Below are positions 1-14,268 of a DNA stretch of 64,000 nucleotides, in pieces. The notes under the pieces are model-generated. The model did no database searches, was not told the origin of the DNA, and worked only from the letters and a program-made list of their open reading frames with translations. Every line of letters begins with the position of its first letter. Positions within the stretch are counted from its first letter, which is position 1. This DNA comes from Crithidia fasciculata (Eukaryota; Euglenozoa; Kinetoplastea; Trypanosomatida; Trypanosomatidae), in the NCBI GenBank assembly GCA_000331325.2, contig CM003432.1, positions 1,007,501 to 1,071,500 on the forward strand, read 5' to 3'. The position numbers and the translations under genes are program-made.

Positions 1-3000
1 TCGGCCGCCGTCATGGGCGGCGATCGCGGCCCAAAGACGCCAACGGTCATCATGATGTCGGGATAGTCGCTGGTGAAGGTCGGCACGCTGGAGGCCCCAA
101 CCGCCAGCTGGTACAGCACCATCGGCTTCTCCGGCAGGTACAGCGACACGTCCAGCAGGACGTCCACGATCTCGAGGAAGTAGTGCACCGCCAGCTCCAT
201 CCAACACGCCTGCGTCTCCTGCACCTCGGAGCGGTTCGCTGCGCTGCCACCAACGCCAACGCCACCGCCACCGCCCACCTCGCTGCTCATCTGACTGAGT
301 GAATCGCAGGCGCTGCCGAGGTAATCGGAGGCGTCGGCGGTAGGGCCAGCAGCAGCAGCGGCAGTGACGTCCTCCTCGCTGAGCATCTCGGCAAACACCA
401 CCCCATCGCGCTGCTGGCGCTCCATCGCGGCGCCGCTGTCCATGTCCGCCGTCAAGGCCTCCGCCACGCTCTCCATGAAGGACACCAGCACGCCCAGCAC
501 CTTCTCCGCCGGGTCGACCAGCTGGGAGGTGATGAAGTGCTGCAGCGCCGGGCTGGCCACAACGCCCGCCGCGGCACCGCTGCGCAACGCCCCAGCACGG
601 TTCTGGGCCAGCAGAGAGAGCATCGCGGAGAGGTCGCCAGGGCACCCGGGCTGCGCGGCGGCGGAGAGGTGGCTACGACCGCCGTACATGTCGTAGCCAC
701 GCGCGCGCGTCAGCAAGAAGTACTGCGCCAGGCCGGCAAGGTGCCACACGGCGTCCTTCAGCGGTCCGGGTGTGCTGTGGTCGCCCTTCAGAAGGTGCTT
801 GGTCGTGTCGGCGAGGTGCGCGAAGCTGCTGAACCACACATTCACGAAGCTAGCGGAGGTGCTCTGCAACGACGCCATCCAGCGGCCCGCCTGCCGCGCC
901 GGAGCCTTCGCGTTCTTGCGAGACTTGAAGATGGTTGCCGGCGTCGCCGACCCCGCCACCGCCGCGGCTGCTGCCTCGCCACGCTGCGCCGCCCCGCCTG
1001 CCCTGGCGGCTGTGGAGACCACCGCAGGTGCGCGCGACTGCTCCTCCAGCTGTGCGTAGTGGTGGGAGATGGCCGTGTCGAGCGCGATGTACTGCAGCAG
1101 CTCCTGTGTGATGACCACATCCTTCTGCTGCAACGCGCTCAGGGCGACGCTGATCAGCGTCTCGCGGACGCACACGGAGAGGTGCTGGTAGTGCCCGTGC
1201 GCCTTGCCAAAGCCCAAGACGTGCGTGAGATCGATGGAGAGCGGCCGCGGCCGCGGTGGGTTCATCGCGGCTGCAGTGGCGGCGGCTTTCGACGTTGGCG
1301 GCGGTGCGTGGGTGCCGGCAAGACCGAAAGGCGGAGCCTTCACAACGACGGACGGCACCGTCTCAGCAAGCTTGGCAGTCGCCTCGGCGGCCCGCTCGCC
1401 TCGCAGCACCGCCTCGCCCATCACGTGCGAGAGGAGCACCATCGACAGCGAGAAGGCCACCTCGAGCGAGCGCGCACTGCTGGTGAAAAATTGGTCGCCC
1501 AACGACGACATCGCCGCTGCGCACGTGTTCAGGTGCGCCATCAGCAGGCCTCTGTCCATGCTGGGGGGAAGGATCGAGGGGAAGAGCGTGGCCGTCGACG
1601 CAGCCGCCACCGCGCGACGAGAGGTGAGCATCGCTGGAATGCCTGAGAGGCGCTCGCTTGGCGGCGGCAGCGGCGCCACGATGAGAGGCGGAAGCCCACC
1701 AGGAAGGCCGGCTGCGCTGGGAGCGGTGAGGGGACTCGCCACCCACTGTTGCTGCTGCTGCTGCTGCTGGGAACGACCTCCGCCGCTTGGCACGCTGAGA
1801 CTTGCGTTGCCTGCAAAGGTGTTGGGCGAGCCGGACGCGGCCCAGCTGTCGAAGCTGCCACGCAGCACTCCACTGCCGCTTTCCACTCGCGCCGAGAGCG
1901 GGTTCACGAACTGCGGCGCCGGCCTCTCGTCCTTCACCAAGGTCGGCAGCAGCGGCAGCAGTGTGTTCATGTCCTGCGTGGCGTAGAGCGTGCCAAGCTT
2001 CCGGGCGAACTGCAGAGCTCCGCGTGCGTGGTGCAGCTCCCGCTCTACCCGCGTCAGACACGGCGCGAGGTCGGCAGACGGCATCACCAACGAAAGGTCG
2101 AAGGCACCGTCCTGTCGCTGCTGCTGAGTTACGCAGCTGTCCACGCTCTGCTCACGGCTGCTGCTGCGGCTGCTGCGGCTGTCGCTGCTTTCGCTTGCAC
2201 CGGTCAACTCCGCGCCGCTCCGCTCGCCGCCTTCGCCAGCCTCTGCGGCGCAGCCCTGAAAGACACGCGTGGGCACCGACGTTAGGCCCCCGAGCGCCGT
2301 CGACGAGGCCCTCCTGCCCTCTACCCGACCGGCCGACTCCCACGACGGGGCCCGCCGCACCCGCTCCGCCGCGTCCTCCTTCCTCCGCAGCCAGCCCATG
2401 TACATCTCCACCGTCGACGCCTCCGCAGCGTGGTCGTGGCCCAGCTGCGTCTCTCGCCCGCTTGGCGGGGAGGCGGTGTGGGTGCTGCGCCGGGTGCCGC
2501 GGAGGGGCCGCAGCGGACTCTCGCCGCCCTTGCCGTCGCTCTCGCCCCGCGCAAAAGATCGACCGCTGCCCGTCGCCTCTGCGTTGAGAGCGAGAACGGG
2601 CTCCTCGATTGACAGCGGCGCCTCTGACGCCGTCGTCGTGCTGGCCAGCGTGCCCAACTGGTTAAAGGTGGCGGTGGTCGCGGTGGACAACTCAACGAAG
2701 TCGCCGCCGCCCTCGTGCGCCAGTAGCGATGCCGTGGACTGCAGCGTGGAGAAGGCCAGTGCGTCGCTGACGGCCGAGCCGCTTTGGAGGGGAAAGAGGC
2801 GCTCCATGATGGCCTTGTCCGTCATCTTCACTCCGGTGAAGGCGAGAAAGGTGTTGGCGGTCAGCAGCGTCTCGGCTGTCGGCTGCACCCGCTCGTACTG
2901 GTGGCGCTGCAGCTGTCGCGCCAGAGTGTCCACCGTCGGCAGAAGATCAGACAGCGTCATCGCGGGAATGACAGAAAGCGGCGCTGACGACGAGTTGGGC

Positions 3001-4828
3001 TTCGCGGGCACCTCCGCGCAGCCGCGAACCACATCGGTGGCGAGCCCACTAGCAGCGTGGAGCCAAAGCAAGAACGGCAGCTGAACGTAGACCTTTGCCT
3101 TCTCCTCCTCCTCCGTCTCTGCAGTCCTCTCGACGACGCTGTTCTCGCCCGTGTTTGGCGAGTCGCTGCCGTCGCGCTGGGTGTTGAGGGAAATACTGCG
3201 CATGAGCGCTGTGATACGCCCCCACAAATAGGTGTGGGCAGCCTCCTTCAGCGCCAGCAACTCCGCCGAGACCTCCGCCTCGCGAGCCATCGCCTTGCGA
3301 CCGGTTTGCGGATGCGCAATGGGTGGGGCCGAGTACGACGTGCGGGACGTTGGACTGACGGAGCGGCTGTCGTCGCGGGCAGTGCACGGGCGAGCACGAC
3401 GAGCGTGGAACGGCGACGAGGCGTAGGCTGCGCTGTCAAGGCGAGCGGTCACTTCCTCTTCCAGCTCCGCCAACCGCAGTGTCGGGTTGAAGAGAGCGTG
3501 CAGGTGATCGGCGATGCAGTACGCAATCGCCACAACGCCCCGTGGCAGGTCCGTCGCCTCCGTGCCGCAAGCACTCAGCTCCGTCGCCTCACGGGGTGTC
3601 TCGACACTCAAGCTGCGTCCCGTCAGCGGCATTCCGCCATGGTCTAGCCGCAGCATCTCCATCATCGAACACGGTGACACCATTTCTGAAATCAGCTGCG
3701 CGCCGTTGTTGTGCGTGGGCACGTCAGCGACGAGCACCGTTGGATTGCCACGTCGACGCGGTCCCGACGACCTGCGCCGCGAGTGTAAGTGCGACGCTGC
3801 AACGTCCTCGGTGGCGAAGACGTCTCGGGTGTCCTCTACGCCCCTCGATGTCTCCCAGGCCGCTGTTAAACCACCACGCTGCTCCCGCACCGCCACCCGA
3901 CACATCTCAACGGCAGCCACAAAGTCGTCCAGCAGCGTCCGCAGGTGCACCAGAGCCGCGGGCATGTTGGAGCTCGTCAGCACAGCGACGCGACGTTTTT
4001 TGCTGCCGCTGCAGCCAGGTCGTCGGCCGCGGAGAGGGACGACAGCGCAGCAGCAGCGGGAGTGTCGGGTGCCGGGGCATTTAATGACGGCGACGCGGCA
4101 GCGGTGGTTGCCGTGCCAGCAACAACAGCAGCAGCGGCAGCAGCAGCAGCAGCAGCAGCGGCGGCCTCTGCATCCGCAATTCGCCGCGGCGGCCGCTTCT
4201 TGACAACGATGGTCGACGCGGTGAACTTCTTCCGCTGCGTCGCGCCGGTGGCTTCCGGCGCCGCCGAGGTCGACAGAGGCGACGCCACAGTGGACGCAGC
4301 AGTCGACTGCGTCGCTGTGTCGGTCGTGCAGCCGTCGTCCGCCGCAACTCTTGCCACACAGGCGCGGAACCGCTTGGCTGGTAATGCGGTGTCCTTCTGC
4401 GGTGATGTGCTGCGGCAGGCCGATGTGGCCGAGGGAGGTGGTGTGGAGGAGCTTGGCACAGGCCCAGCCTCGCGCTCGGTCATCTCAAGCAAGACTCCGC
4501 GATACGGGAACATCTTCTCCACCTCGTTTCTAATCGCCTCTCCCACCAAGGTTTCCAGCTCGACGGTCACACGAGGACTATGCCCGTAGCTGGCAGATCG
4601 CGAGTGCGCCGCGCGATCGGTCGACTCCCTGCCATGGCTGTTGGAATTGCGTGTGGCACCGCAGCTGCGCAACAGCAACGAATAGAGGACACTGGTACTC
4701 GCAGCCGACGTCTGTGAAGGCTCGCCGGTGAACTCGCCATGCGCGGTGGCAGCCAGAGTGAGTGGCTTGGCAGGAAATGTGGCGGAAGGCGTCTTCGTCA
4801 CCGATCGCCCCTCCGCTGTGGAGTGCAT
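1..4828 (-). CDS. Large unidentified protein, 3' end beyond window, one apparent frameshift
   Basis: Minus-strand coding region that enters the window at its left edge; at least about 1,600 residues. The first ATG of the N-terminal frame is at 4828 (protein begins MHSTAEGRSV). That frame runs to a stop at 3977-3979 and contains a poly-Ala tract encoded by CAG/GCA triplets near 4130-4165. From about 3998 down to base 1 a different minus frame (codons whose lowest coordinate is divisible by 3) stays open for about 4 kb, passing through PAALVHLRTLLDDFVAAVEM near its start, a Gln tract near 1750-1770 and PDIMMTVGVFGP near the edge. The switch falls at a run of six T (plus strand) near 3996-4001. 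One extra base there would join the frames through a KKRR segment, so an assembly indel is likely. I recognise no domain. It is Ser/Ala-rich with alpha-helical stretches. It lies downstream of the snoRNA array in the same transcription direction. Confidence 0.7.
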
Positions 4829-6524
4829 GGTGTTAATAAAGCTTGTCACAAAGCACTTGGTCTCTTGCTTTCTCCTTTGCTCTTTCCGAAATGAGTGAGG
4901 AGGCGATGAAGAATCAGAAGCTTCACAGTGTATGTGACTTGCTGATACTAGGACAAGAGAAATGGGCCAAGGTCAGAAAGCAAAACAAAAGCGATGCGCA
5001 ATGAGCTGCTTGCCTCCTCCCTCGAATTAGAAGAGCAGTGATCAACGCACTGTGCAGTGTCGCTTCCAACCGCTATTTTACCTTGTGTGGTCCTTTTGTC
5101 TTTCACTTTAACCTTCCAAGAAAGCACTATACCTCTGCGGTATTCTCTGTTTTCACTGCCAAAAGTGTAGCAGAACACGGCCTTTTTTGTTTTGGGGTCG
5201 TCTAAGCCACTGCGGACGAGGAGAAAAAAGAAAAATGAAAATGCTCCGTAAAGGACGAGAAGAAGGCGGTCTAGTTTACAGGCAACAATGAAGAGCAGCA
5301 ATAAAGAACAACAAAAAACAAAAGGAAAAGCAGTGAGTACAGACGTCAAGGAAGTCGCCTTGGCAGAAATCAACGACACCTTCTCCTTCCTGGTGGGAGC
5401 GGCACACACACGCACGCACACAACGATTCAGAAGGCGAAAGGGGAACAAAACAGTGAAGTCTGACGAGACTAATACTTCCCTCAGCACTCTCGTTACTCA
5501 CGAAATTAAAATAGAAAAATGAGCAGGAGTACTAGAAGTTGAATGCAATAATTCAAATGAACAATGGCGCCTTTCCCAAAGCAGCAAGTAGATCCGACAA
5601 TTGTAAAAAAATGTGTCAGTGAAATAACAGCAGAGAGAAATTCGCGGAAAATAACACACTTAGACACACCGCTGTGAGAGTTACAGAAGAGGAAAGACAA
5701 GCCAAATGTGCCAACGTCAATGAACAAAGAGCGAAAATAAAATAAAGCAAGTACAAGAAATATGAGAGTAGGAGAGTCCGAACAAAAAATAACAAATTAA
5801 AGCTGTAACGGCACTCGTCTGAAAGCCTGCAACGAGCTTCAAAGCGAAAGTGGACAAAGGAGGAAAAAACGAGATGCTGACACCGCTTTTAAACCCAGGC
5901 AACAAGCGAGGCTCTACTGTCTACTTCAAATGTAAATGAAAAAACCAGGCCAAGAACTCACAAAACAATTTAACCGCGGACAGATGCAGTCCGGCGCAAG
6001 GGCTTGTGGAAGGCTCTGATCTGACAATGATGATGATGATACTACACGTTAAAAAAAGGACACGTGCGGCAATGGAACGCAGTACTGTCTGTCACCCTCC
6101 TTCAGTAGTGAAGACGATACAAACCACGAGTCAGTGTGCACCGCAGAAAAAGTCGAGCCGCACAACTGACATGAAGCATTCCACAAAATTGGAAAAGACC
6201 ACAACGCGCAAAAGGCGTACCCAGCAACACCACAAATTAACAAAGAGGGGAGAGAAGAGGAGAAGAGTGAAGCAGAGGAGACAAAGCGCAGTTCGTTATA
6301 ATACTATTCTTGGACTGCAGAGGTGCGAGAAAAACACGCTATTAGACCTACAAGCAACACATCACTTTCCCCGTACTCCCGACACCCGCTTACCAGCGCA
6401 ATAAAAATCATGCTGCAGCTACAACTAACACTACTCTGTTTTCTATTGTTCAGTCTTTAGTGTAACTGTAAAGAACCATGTACATCAAACAAAAACATAA
6501 CAAAAAATAAATAGGTGTCTATCG
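4829..6524. other. Noncoding spacer between array and left-edge gene
   Basis: About 1.7 kb without a credible gene. It is A/T-rich with short homopolymers and, on the minus strand, T-rich pyrimidine tracts of the kind that direct trans-splicing and polyadenylation. Open frames here are short, of odd composition and mostly on the wrong strand. It should contain the spliced-leader acceptor and 5' UTR of the left-edge gene, but I cannot fix the acceptor. Confidence 0.6.
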
Positions 6525-9500
6525 ACACAATCACAGCACCTCACGCAGCCAGCGTCGCCCGTCAGTAAAGTGCATAAAATACGTTTTCCACACGCGTGTC
6601 ATTCGGTTTTCTTCAATAGTTTGTCGTATAGAACATCACGTGAGCGCGCGCACCCACAGCGTGCACACCAGGTGCCACACCGGCCCCGCACAGCCACGGA
6701 CACACAGCCACAGGCGCACCGGCAGCCGTGCAGCGGAGAGTCAGATTTCAAGGACTAGAGTTTACATCTCATGGTGGCGCGCAGCAGCAGAGCCGCAGCA
6801 CAGCGCAGTCGGATATATGCTTGTTCTCATTGCTCATCACGCTCCTCCGCGCACAGCCACACACCCATCCTTGCTCTTCCTCCCACCATCCATCGGCACC
6901 GCTCACCAACACACGGGCGGGACGAGCGAAGTGTAGGTTGGACCACACCTGCACACACACAAACACACACCTAGACAGAGAGCCCACACAGCGGCAGCCA
7001 CACCAGCCGCGCAAGTCAGCGGATGACGCTTAACAGAAGTTCAGTCAACGGGCCGCATTCCGCGGCGCTTCAGAGGGAGCCGCCGCGAGGCAGCCCCCCA
7101 GTGATTGTTGTATTTCTTGGCATCATGCTTGCACGCAACAGCAACGCAGCAGCGCAGGGCAGCGCAGGCACGGCCAGCGGCGAACGCCACTGCACGCAAC
7201 CGCCACCGCGACGTCACCTTCGTATGGCATTGGTTTGACTTCACAACGCGGCGAGCCGCACCGCGTGGTAACGCCAGTCCGATTATTTAGGTCGATTGAT
7301 TATGCATCACCGTCGCTCCGTGCCCGCACGAGCCAGGACACAGCAGCCACGAGGCGACCGGCAGCCGTGCAGGAGAGTCAGATTTCACAGGACTAAGAGT
7401 TTCGATCTCATTGGCCGCATGCTAGCAGAGCCAAGCGCCAGCACAGCGCAGTCCGATATCATGCTTGCGTTCTCCATTGCTCATCACACTCCCCCGCGTC
7501 ACAGCCACACACCTGTGCTGGTGAAGAAGAAATGGTACAGGTCAAGGCCCGCGGCACACCAGAAGACACATTACAATCAGTCAAACGGCGCGCAACACGA
7601 CACCCTCGCGTAACTGCAACAGTCGCAATTGTCCGCAACAACAATCACAGCAGCCCGCCAGCCACTTCGCCCGTCAGTAAAGTGCATAAAATACGTTTTC
7701 CACGACGCGTTGTCATTCGTTTTTTCTTCAATAGTTGTCGTATAGAAATCACGTGAGCGCGCGCAACCCGCAGCTGCACACCAATCCACACCGGCCCCGC
7801 ACGCCACGGAACACAGACACAGCTCAACCGCAGCCGTGCACGGAGATCAATTTCAAGAACTTAGAGTTACATCTCATGGTGGCGACGCCAGCGCAGCAAG
7901 CCGCAGCAAGCGCAGTCGATAATCATGCTTATCTCATGCTCATCAACGCTCCTCCGCGCACCTTCAGCCAACACACCCATCCTTGCTCTTTGCCTCCCAC
8001 CATCGCATCGCACGCTCCAACACACGGCGGAGCTAGAGAAGTGTAGGTTGGCCAACACCACTCACAACAACTAACACTACACCTAGAACAGAAAGCCCAC
8101 CACAGCGCGTCAGCCACCCAGCCCGCGTACCAAGTCATCGGATGACGCTTTTAACAGAAGTCTCAGCTCACGGCGCAATTCCGCGCGGCCTTCAGAGGTA
8201 GCCGCCGCGAGGCAGCCCCCCAGTGATTGTTGTAATTCTGCATCCCCTGACTTGCACGCACAGCAAAGCGCAGGCGAGCAGGGCAACGCGCAGGCAGCGC
8301 AGGCAGCACGTCATCGACACAGCCAACAGCGACGGTTTCCCCCCAAGCCGTTTCTATTGCATGTTTGACTTACACGCGCGTGCGCACACCGCCGTGGTGA
8401 CGCGCATCCGATTATTCGGTCCGATTCGATTATCATTCCACACGCTCGCTCCGTGCCCCACAGCCACGGACGACACAGCCCACAGCGCACGCCGGCACGC
8501 CGTGCGCGGGAGGAGTCAGATTCAAGGACTAGAGTTTGTCTATCTCATGGGTGGCGGCGCAGAGCCAGCAGAGCCGCAGCACAGCGCAGTCGGATATAAT
8601 GCTTGTTCTCCATAAGTTGCCATCACAGCTCCCCGCGCCACAGCACAACATGTCTGGGAAAAGGGAAATGGTACAGGCAAGGGGCCCGCGCGCAAACAGA
8701 GACACAACAAATGCAGTCTCACGCGCACACGACACACCTCGCGGTAAGCGCAACAGTGCCGCAATCGTCCCCAACACAATCACATCAGCCCGCGCAGCCA
8801 GCGCTCGCCCTCAGTAGAAGTGCACATAAAATACGTTTTCACACGCGTGTCATTCGGTTTTCTTCAATAGTTTGTCGTATAGAACATCACGTGAGCCGCG
8901 CGCACCCGCAGCGTGCACACCAGGTGCCACCCGCCCCGCACAGCCACGACACACAGCACACGCGCACCGGCAGCCCGTGCGCGGAGAGTCAGATTTCAAG
9001 GACTAGAGTTTACATCTCATGGTGGCGCGCAGCAGCAGAGCCGCAGCAACAGCGCAGTCGGATATATGCTGTTCTCATTGCTCATCACGCTCCTCCGCGC
9101 ACAGCCACACACCCATCCTTGCTCTTCCTCCCACCATCCATCGCACCGCTCCACACACACACGGGCGGGACGAGCGAAGTGTAGGTTGGACCACACCTGC
9201 ACACACACAAACACACACTAGACAGAGAGCCCACACAGCGGCAGCCACACCAGCGCGCAAGTCAGCGGGATGACGCTTAACAGAAGTTCCAGTCAACGGC
9301 CGCATCCGCGGCGCTTCAGAGGGAGCCGCCGCGAGGCAGCCCCCCAGTGATTGTTGTATGTTCTGCATCATGCTTGCACGCACAGCAGCCAGGCACGCAG
9401 GCAGCGCAGGGCAGCGCGCACCCAGCGCACGCCACCACGCCACAGCGACGGTCAGCCGTTCGTATTGCATTGCGTTTGACTTCACGCGCGCGCCACCGCG

Positions 9501-12500
9501 TGGTGCCGCCATCCGATTATTTGGTCGATTGATTATGCATCACGCGTCGCTCCGTGCCCGCACGCCACGACACACACGCCACAGCGGCACCGGCAGCCGT
9601 GAGCAGCGGAATCAATTCAAGGACTAAGTTTTGCACTCTCATGGTGGCCGCGCAGCAGCAGAGCCCGCACAGCCAGCGCAGTCGGATATAGTGCTTGTTC
9701 TCATTGCTCATCACATCTCCCCGCGCACAGCACACAACGCCTGTGCTGGTGAAGAAGGGAAATGGTAGCAGGCAAGGGGCCGCCGCGCACACAGAGACAC
9801 ATAACAAATGCAGTCACGCGCACTCACACAACCTCGCGTAACGCAACAGTGCCGCAATGTCCCCAACACACAATCACAGCACCCCGCGAGCCAGCGTCGC
9901 CCCTCAGTAAAGTGCATAAAATACGTTTCCACACGCGTGTCCATTCGGTTTTTCTTCAATAGTTGTCCGTATAGAACATCACGTGAGCGCGCGCACCCAC
10001 AGCGTGCAACACGCCAGGTGCCACACCGCCCCGCACAGCCACGGACACACAGCCACAGGCGCACCGGCAGCCGTGCAGCGGAGAGTCAGATTTCAAGGAC
10101 TAGAGTTTACATCTCATGGTGGCGCGCAGCAGCAAGCCGCAGCACAGCGCATCGGATATATGCTTTGTTCTCATTGCTCATCACGCTCCTCCGCGCACGA
10201 GCCACACACCCATCCTTGCTCTTCCTCCCACCATCCATCGGCACCGCTCACCCAACACACGGCTGGACGAGCGAAGTGTAGGTTGGACCACACCTGCACA
10301 CACCACAACACACACCTAGACAGAGAGCCCACACAGCGGCAGCCACACCAGCCGCGCAAGTCAGCGGATGACGCTTAACCAGAAGTTCAGTCAACCGCGG
10401 CCGCATTCCGCGGCGCTTCAGAGGAGCCGCGCGAGACAGCCCCCCAGTGATTGTTGTATGTTCTGCATCATGCTTGCACGCACACAGCAGCCGCAGGCAG
10501 CGCAGGGCAGCCAGGCAGCCAGGGCAGCGCAACACGCACGCCACAAGCGACCGGTCAGCCGTTCGGGATTGCATTGGTTTGACTTCAAGCCGCGCCACCG
10601 CGTGGGTCGACGCCATCCGATTATTGGTCGATTGATTATGCATCACGCGTCGCTCCGTGCCCGCACAGCCACGACACACAGCCACAGCGCACCGGCAGCC
10701 CGTGCAGCGGAGAGTCAATTTTCAAGGACTAGAGTTTGCATCTCATGTGGCCGCGCAGCAGCAGAGCCGCAGCACAGCGCAGTCGGATTAATGCTTGTTC
10801 TCATTGCTCATGACACTCCCCCCGCGCACAGCCACACACCTGTGGCTGAAGAAGGGAAATGGTAACAGGCAAGGGGCCCGCGCGCACGATCAGAGACACA
10901 TACAAATGCAGTCACAGCGCACACACACCTCGCGTAAGCGCAACAGTGCCGCAATGTCCCCAACACAATCACACAGCACCGCGCAGGCCCAGCGTCGCCC
11001 GTCAGTAAAGTGCATAAAATACGTTTTCCACACGCGTGTCATTCGGTTTTCTTCAATAGTATTTGTCGTATAGAACATCACGTGAGCGCGCGCACCCGCA
11101 GCGTGCACACCAGGTGCCACACCGGCCCCGCACAGCACGAATCGACAGCCACCAGCCCACCGCAGCCGTGCAGCGGAGAGTCAGATTTGCAAGGACTAGA
11201 GTTTACATCTCATGGTGCGCGCGCAGCAGCAGAGCCGCAGAACAGCGCAGTCGGATATATGCTTGTTCTCATTGCTCATCACGCTCCTCCGCGCACAGCC
11301 ACACACCCATCTCCTTGCTCTTCCTCCCACCATCCATCGGCACCGCTCACCAACACACGGGCGGGACGAGCGAAGTGTAGGTTGACCCACACCTGCACAC
11401 AACACAAACACACACCTAGAACAGAAGAGCCCCCACAGCGGCAGCCACACCACCGCCGCAAGTCAGCGGATGACGCTTAACAGAAGTTCAGTCCAACGGC
11501 CGCATTCCGCGCGCTTTCAGAGGGAGCCGCCGCGAGGCAGCCCCCCCAGTGATTGTTGTATTTCTGCATCATGCTTGCACGCACACAGGCGCAGGGCACG
11601 CGCAGGGCAGCGCAGGGCAGCGCAGGGCAGCGCAACCACGCACGCCACAGCGACGGTCAGCCGTTCGTATTGCATGGTTTTGACTTCACCGCGCCGCCAC
11701 CCCGCGTGGGTGACGCCATCCGATTATTGGTCGATTGATTATGCATCACGCGTCGCTCCGTGCCCCGCACAGCCACCAGGACACACAGCCACAGGCGCAC
11801 CGGCAGCCGTGCAGCGGAGAGTCAGATTTCAAGGACTAGAGTTTGCATCTCATGGTGGCGCGCAGCAGCAGAGCGCAGCAACAGCGCAGTCGGATATATG
11901 CTTGTTCTCATTGCTCATCACACTCCCCCCGCGCACAGCCACACACCTGTGCTGGTGAAGAAGGGAAATGGTACAGGCAAGGGGCCCGCGCGCACACAGA
12001 GACACATACAAATCCAGTCCCGCGCACACCAACACCATCGCGTAGCGCAACAGTGCCCGCAATGTCCCCAACACAATCCAACAGCAGCCCGCGCAGCCAG
12101 CGTCGCCCGTCAGTAAAGTGCATAAAATACGTTTTCCACACCGCGTGTCATTCGTTTTCTTCAATAGTTTGTCGTATAGAAAATCACGTGACGCGCGCAC
12201 CCGCAGCGTGCACACCAGGTGCCACACCGGCCCCGCACAGCCACGGAACACACAGGCCCAGGCGCACCGGCAGCCGTGCAGCGGAGAGTCAGATTTCAAG
12301 ACTAGAGTTTACAATCTCATGGTGGCGCGCAGCACGAGCCGCAGCACAGCGCAGTCGGATATAATGCTTGTTCTCATTGCTCATCACGCTCTCCGCGCAC
12401 AGCCACACACCCATCCTTGCTCTTCCTCCCACCATCCATCGGCACCGCTCACCAACAACGCGGGACGAGCGAAGTGTAGGTTGACCACACCTGCACACAC

Positions 12501-14268
12501 ACAAACACACCACCTAGACAGAGAGCCCACACAGCGGCAGCCACACCAGCCGCGCAAGTCAGCGGATGACGCTTAACAGAAGTTCAGTCAACACGGGCCG
12601 CATTCCGCGGCGCTTCAGAGGGAGCCGCCGCGAGGCAGCCCCCCAGTGATTGTTGTATGTTCTGCATCATGCTTGCACGCACAGCAGCGCAGGGCAGCGC
12701 AGGGCAGCGCAGGGCAGCGCAGGGCAGCGCACCACGCACGCCACAGCGACGGTCCAGCCGTTCGTATTGCATTGGTTTGACTTCACGCGCGCGCCACCGC
12801 GTGGGTGACGCCATCCGATTATTGGGTCGATTGATTATGCATCACGCGTCGCTCCGTGCCCGCACAGCCACGGACACACAGCCACAGGCGCACCGGCAGC
12901 CGTGCACGCGGAGAGTCAGATTCAAGGACTAGAGTTTGCATCTCATGGTGGCGCGCAGCAGCAGAGCCGCAGCACAGCGCAGTCGGATATATGCTTGTTC
13001 TCATTGCTCATCACACTCCCCCGCGCACAGCCACACACCTGTGCTGGTGAGAAGGAAATGGTAAGAGGCAAGGCCCGCGCGCCACACAGAGACACATACA
13101 AATGCAGTCACGCGCACACACACCTCGCGTAAGCGCAACAGTGCCGCAATGTCCCCAACACAATCACAGCAGCCCGCGCAGCCAGCGTCGCCCGTCAGTA
13201 AAGTGCATAAAATACGTTTTCCACACGCGTGTCATTCGTTTTCTTCAATAGTTTGTCGTATAGAACATCACGTGAGCGCGCGCACCCAGCGTGCACACCA
13301 GTGCCACACCGGCCCCGCACAGCCACGGACACACAGCCACAGGCGCACCGGCAGCCGTGCAGCGGAGAGTCAGATTTCAGAGGACTAGAGTTTACATCTC
13401 ATGGTGGCGCGCAGCAGCAAGACCGCAGCACAGCGCAGTCGGATATATGCTTGTTCTCATTGCTCATCACGCTCCTCCGCGCACAGCCACACACCCATCC
13501 TTGCTCTTCCTCCCAACCATCCATCGGCACCGCTCACCAACACACGGGCGGGACGAGCGAAGTGTAGGTTGACCACACCTGCACACACACAAACACACAC
13601 CTAGACAGAGAGCCCCCACAGCGGCGCCACACCAGCCGCGCAAGTCAGCGGATGACGCTTAACAGAAGTTCAGTCAACGGGCCGCATTCCGCGGCGCTTC
13701 AGAGGGAGCCGCCGCGAGGCAGCCCCCCAGTGATTGTTGTATGTTCTGCATCATGCTTTGCACGCACAGCACGCGCAGGGCAGCGCAGGGCAGCGCAGGC
13801 CGCAGGCAGGGCACCACCCACGCCACAGCGACGGTCAGCCGTTCGTATTGCATTGGTTTTGACTTCACGCGCGCGCCACCGCGTGGGTGACGCCATCCGA
13901 TTATTGGTCGATTGATTATGCATCACGCGTCGCTCCGTGCCCGCAAGCCGCACGGACACAAGCCACAGCGCACCGGCAGCCGTGCAGCGGAGAGTCAGAT
14001 TTCAAGGACTAGAGTTTGCATCTCATGGTGGCGCGCAGCAGCAGAGCCGCAGCACAGCGCAGTCGGATATATGCTTGTTCTCATTGCTCATCACACTCCC
14101 CGCGCACAGCCACACACCTGTGCTGGTGAAGAAGGAAAATGGTACAGGCAAGGGCCCGCGCGCACACAGAGACACATACAAATGCAGTCACGCGCACACA
14201 CACCTCGCGTAAGCGCAACAGTGCCGCAATGTCCCAAACACAATCACACAGCACCGCGCAGCCAGCGT

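Noticed and set aside
2269-3084. Plus-strand frame of 271 codons, and several like it over 1204-4589
   Set aside because: Antisense shadows of the GC-rich minus-strand gene; the minus frame is the one without stops over the whole stretch.
6006-6404. Plus-strand 132-codon Lys/Arg/Thr-rich frame
   Set aside because: Wrong strand for this block, A-rich spacer composition and no domain.
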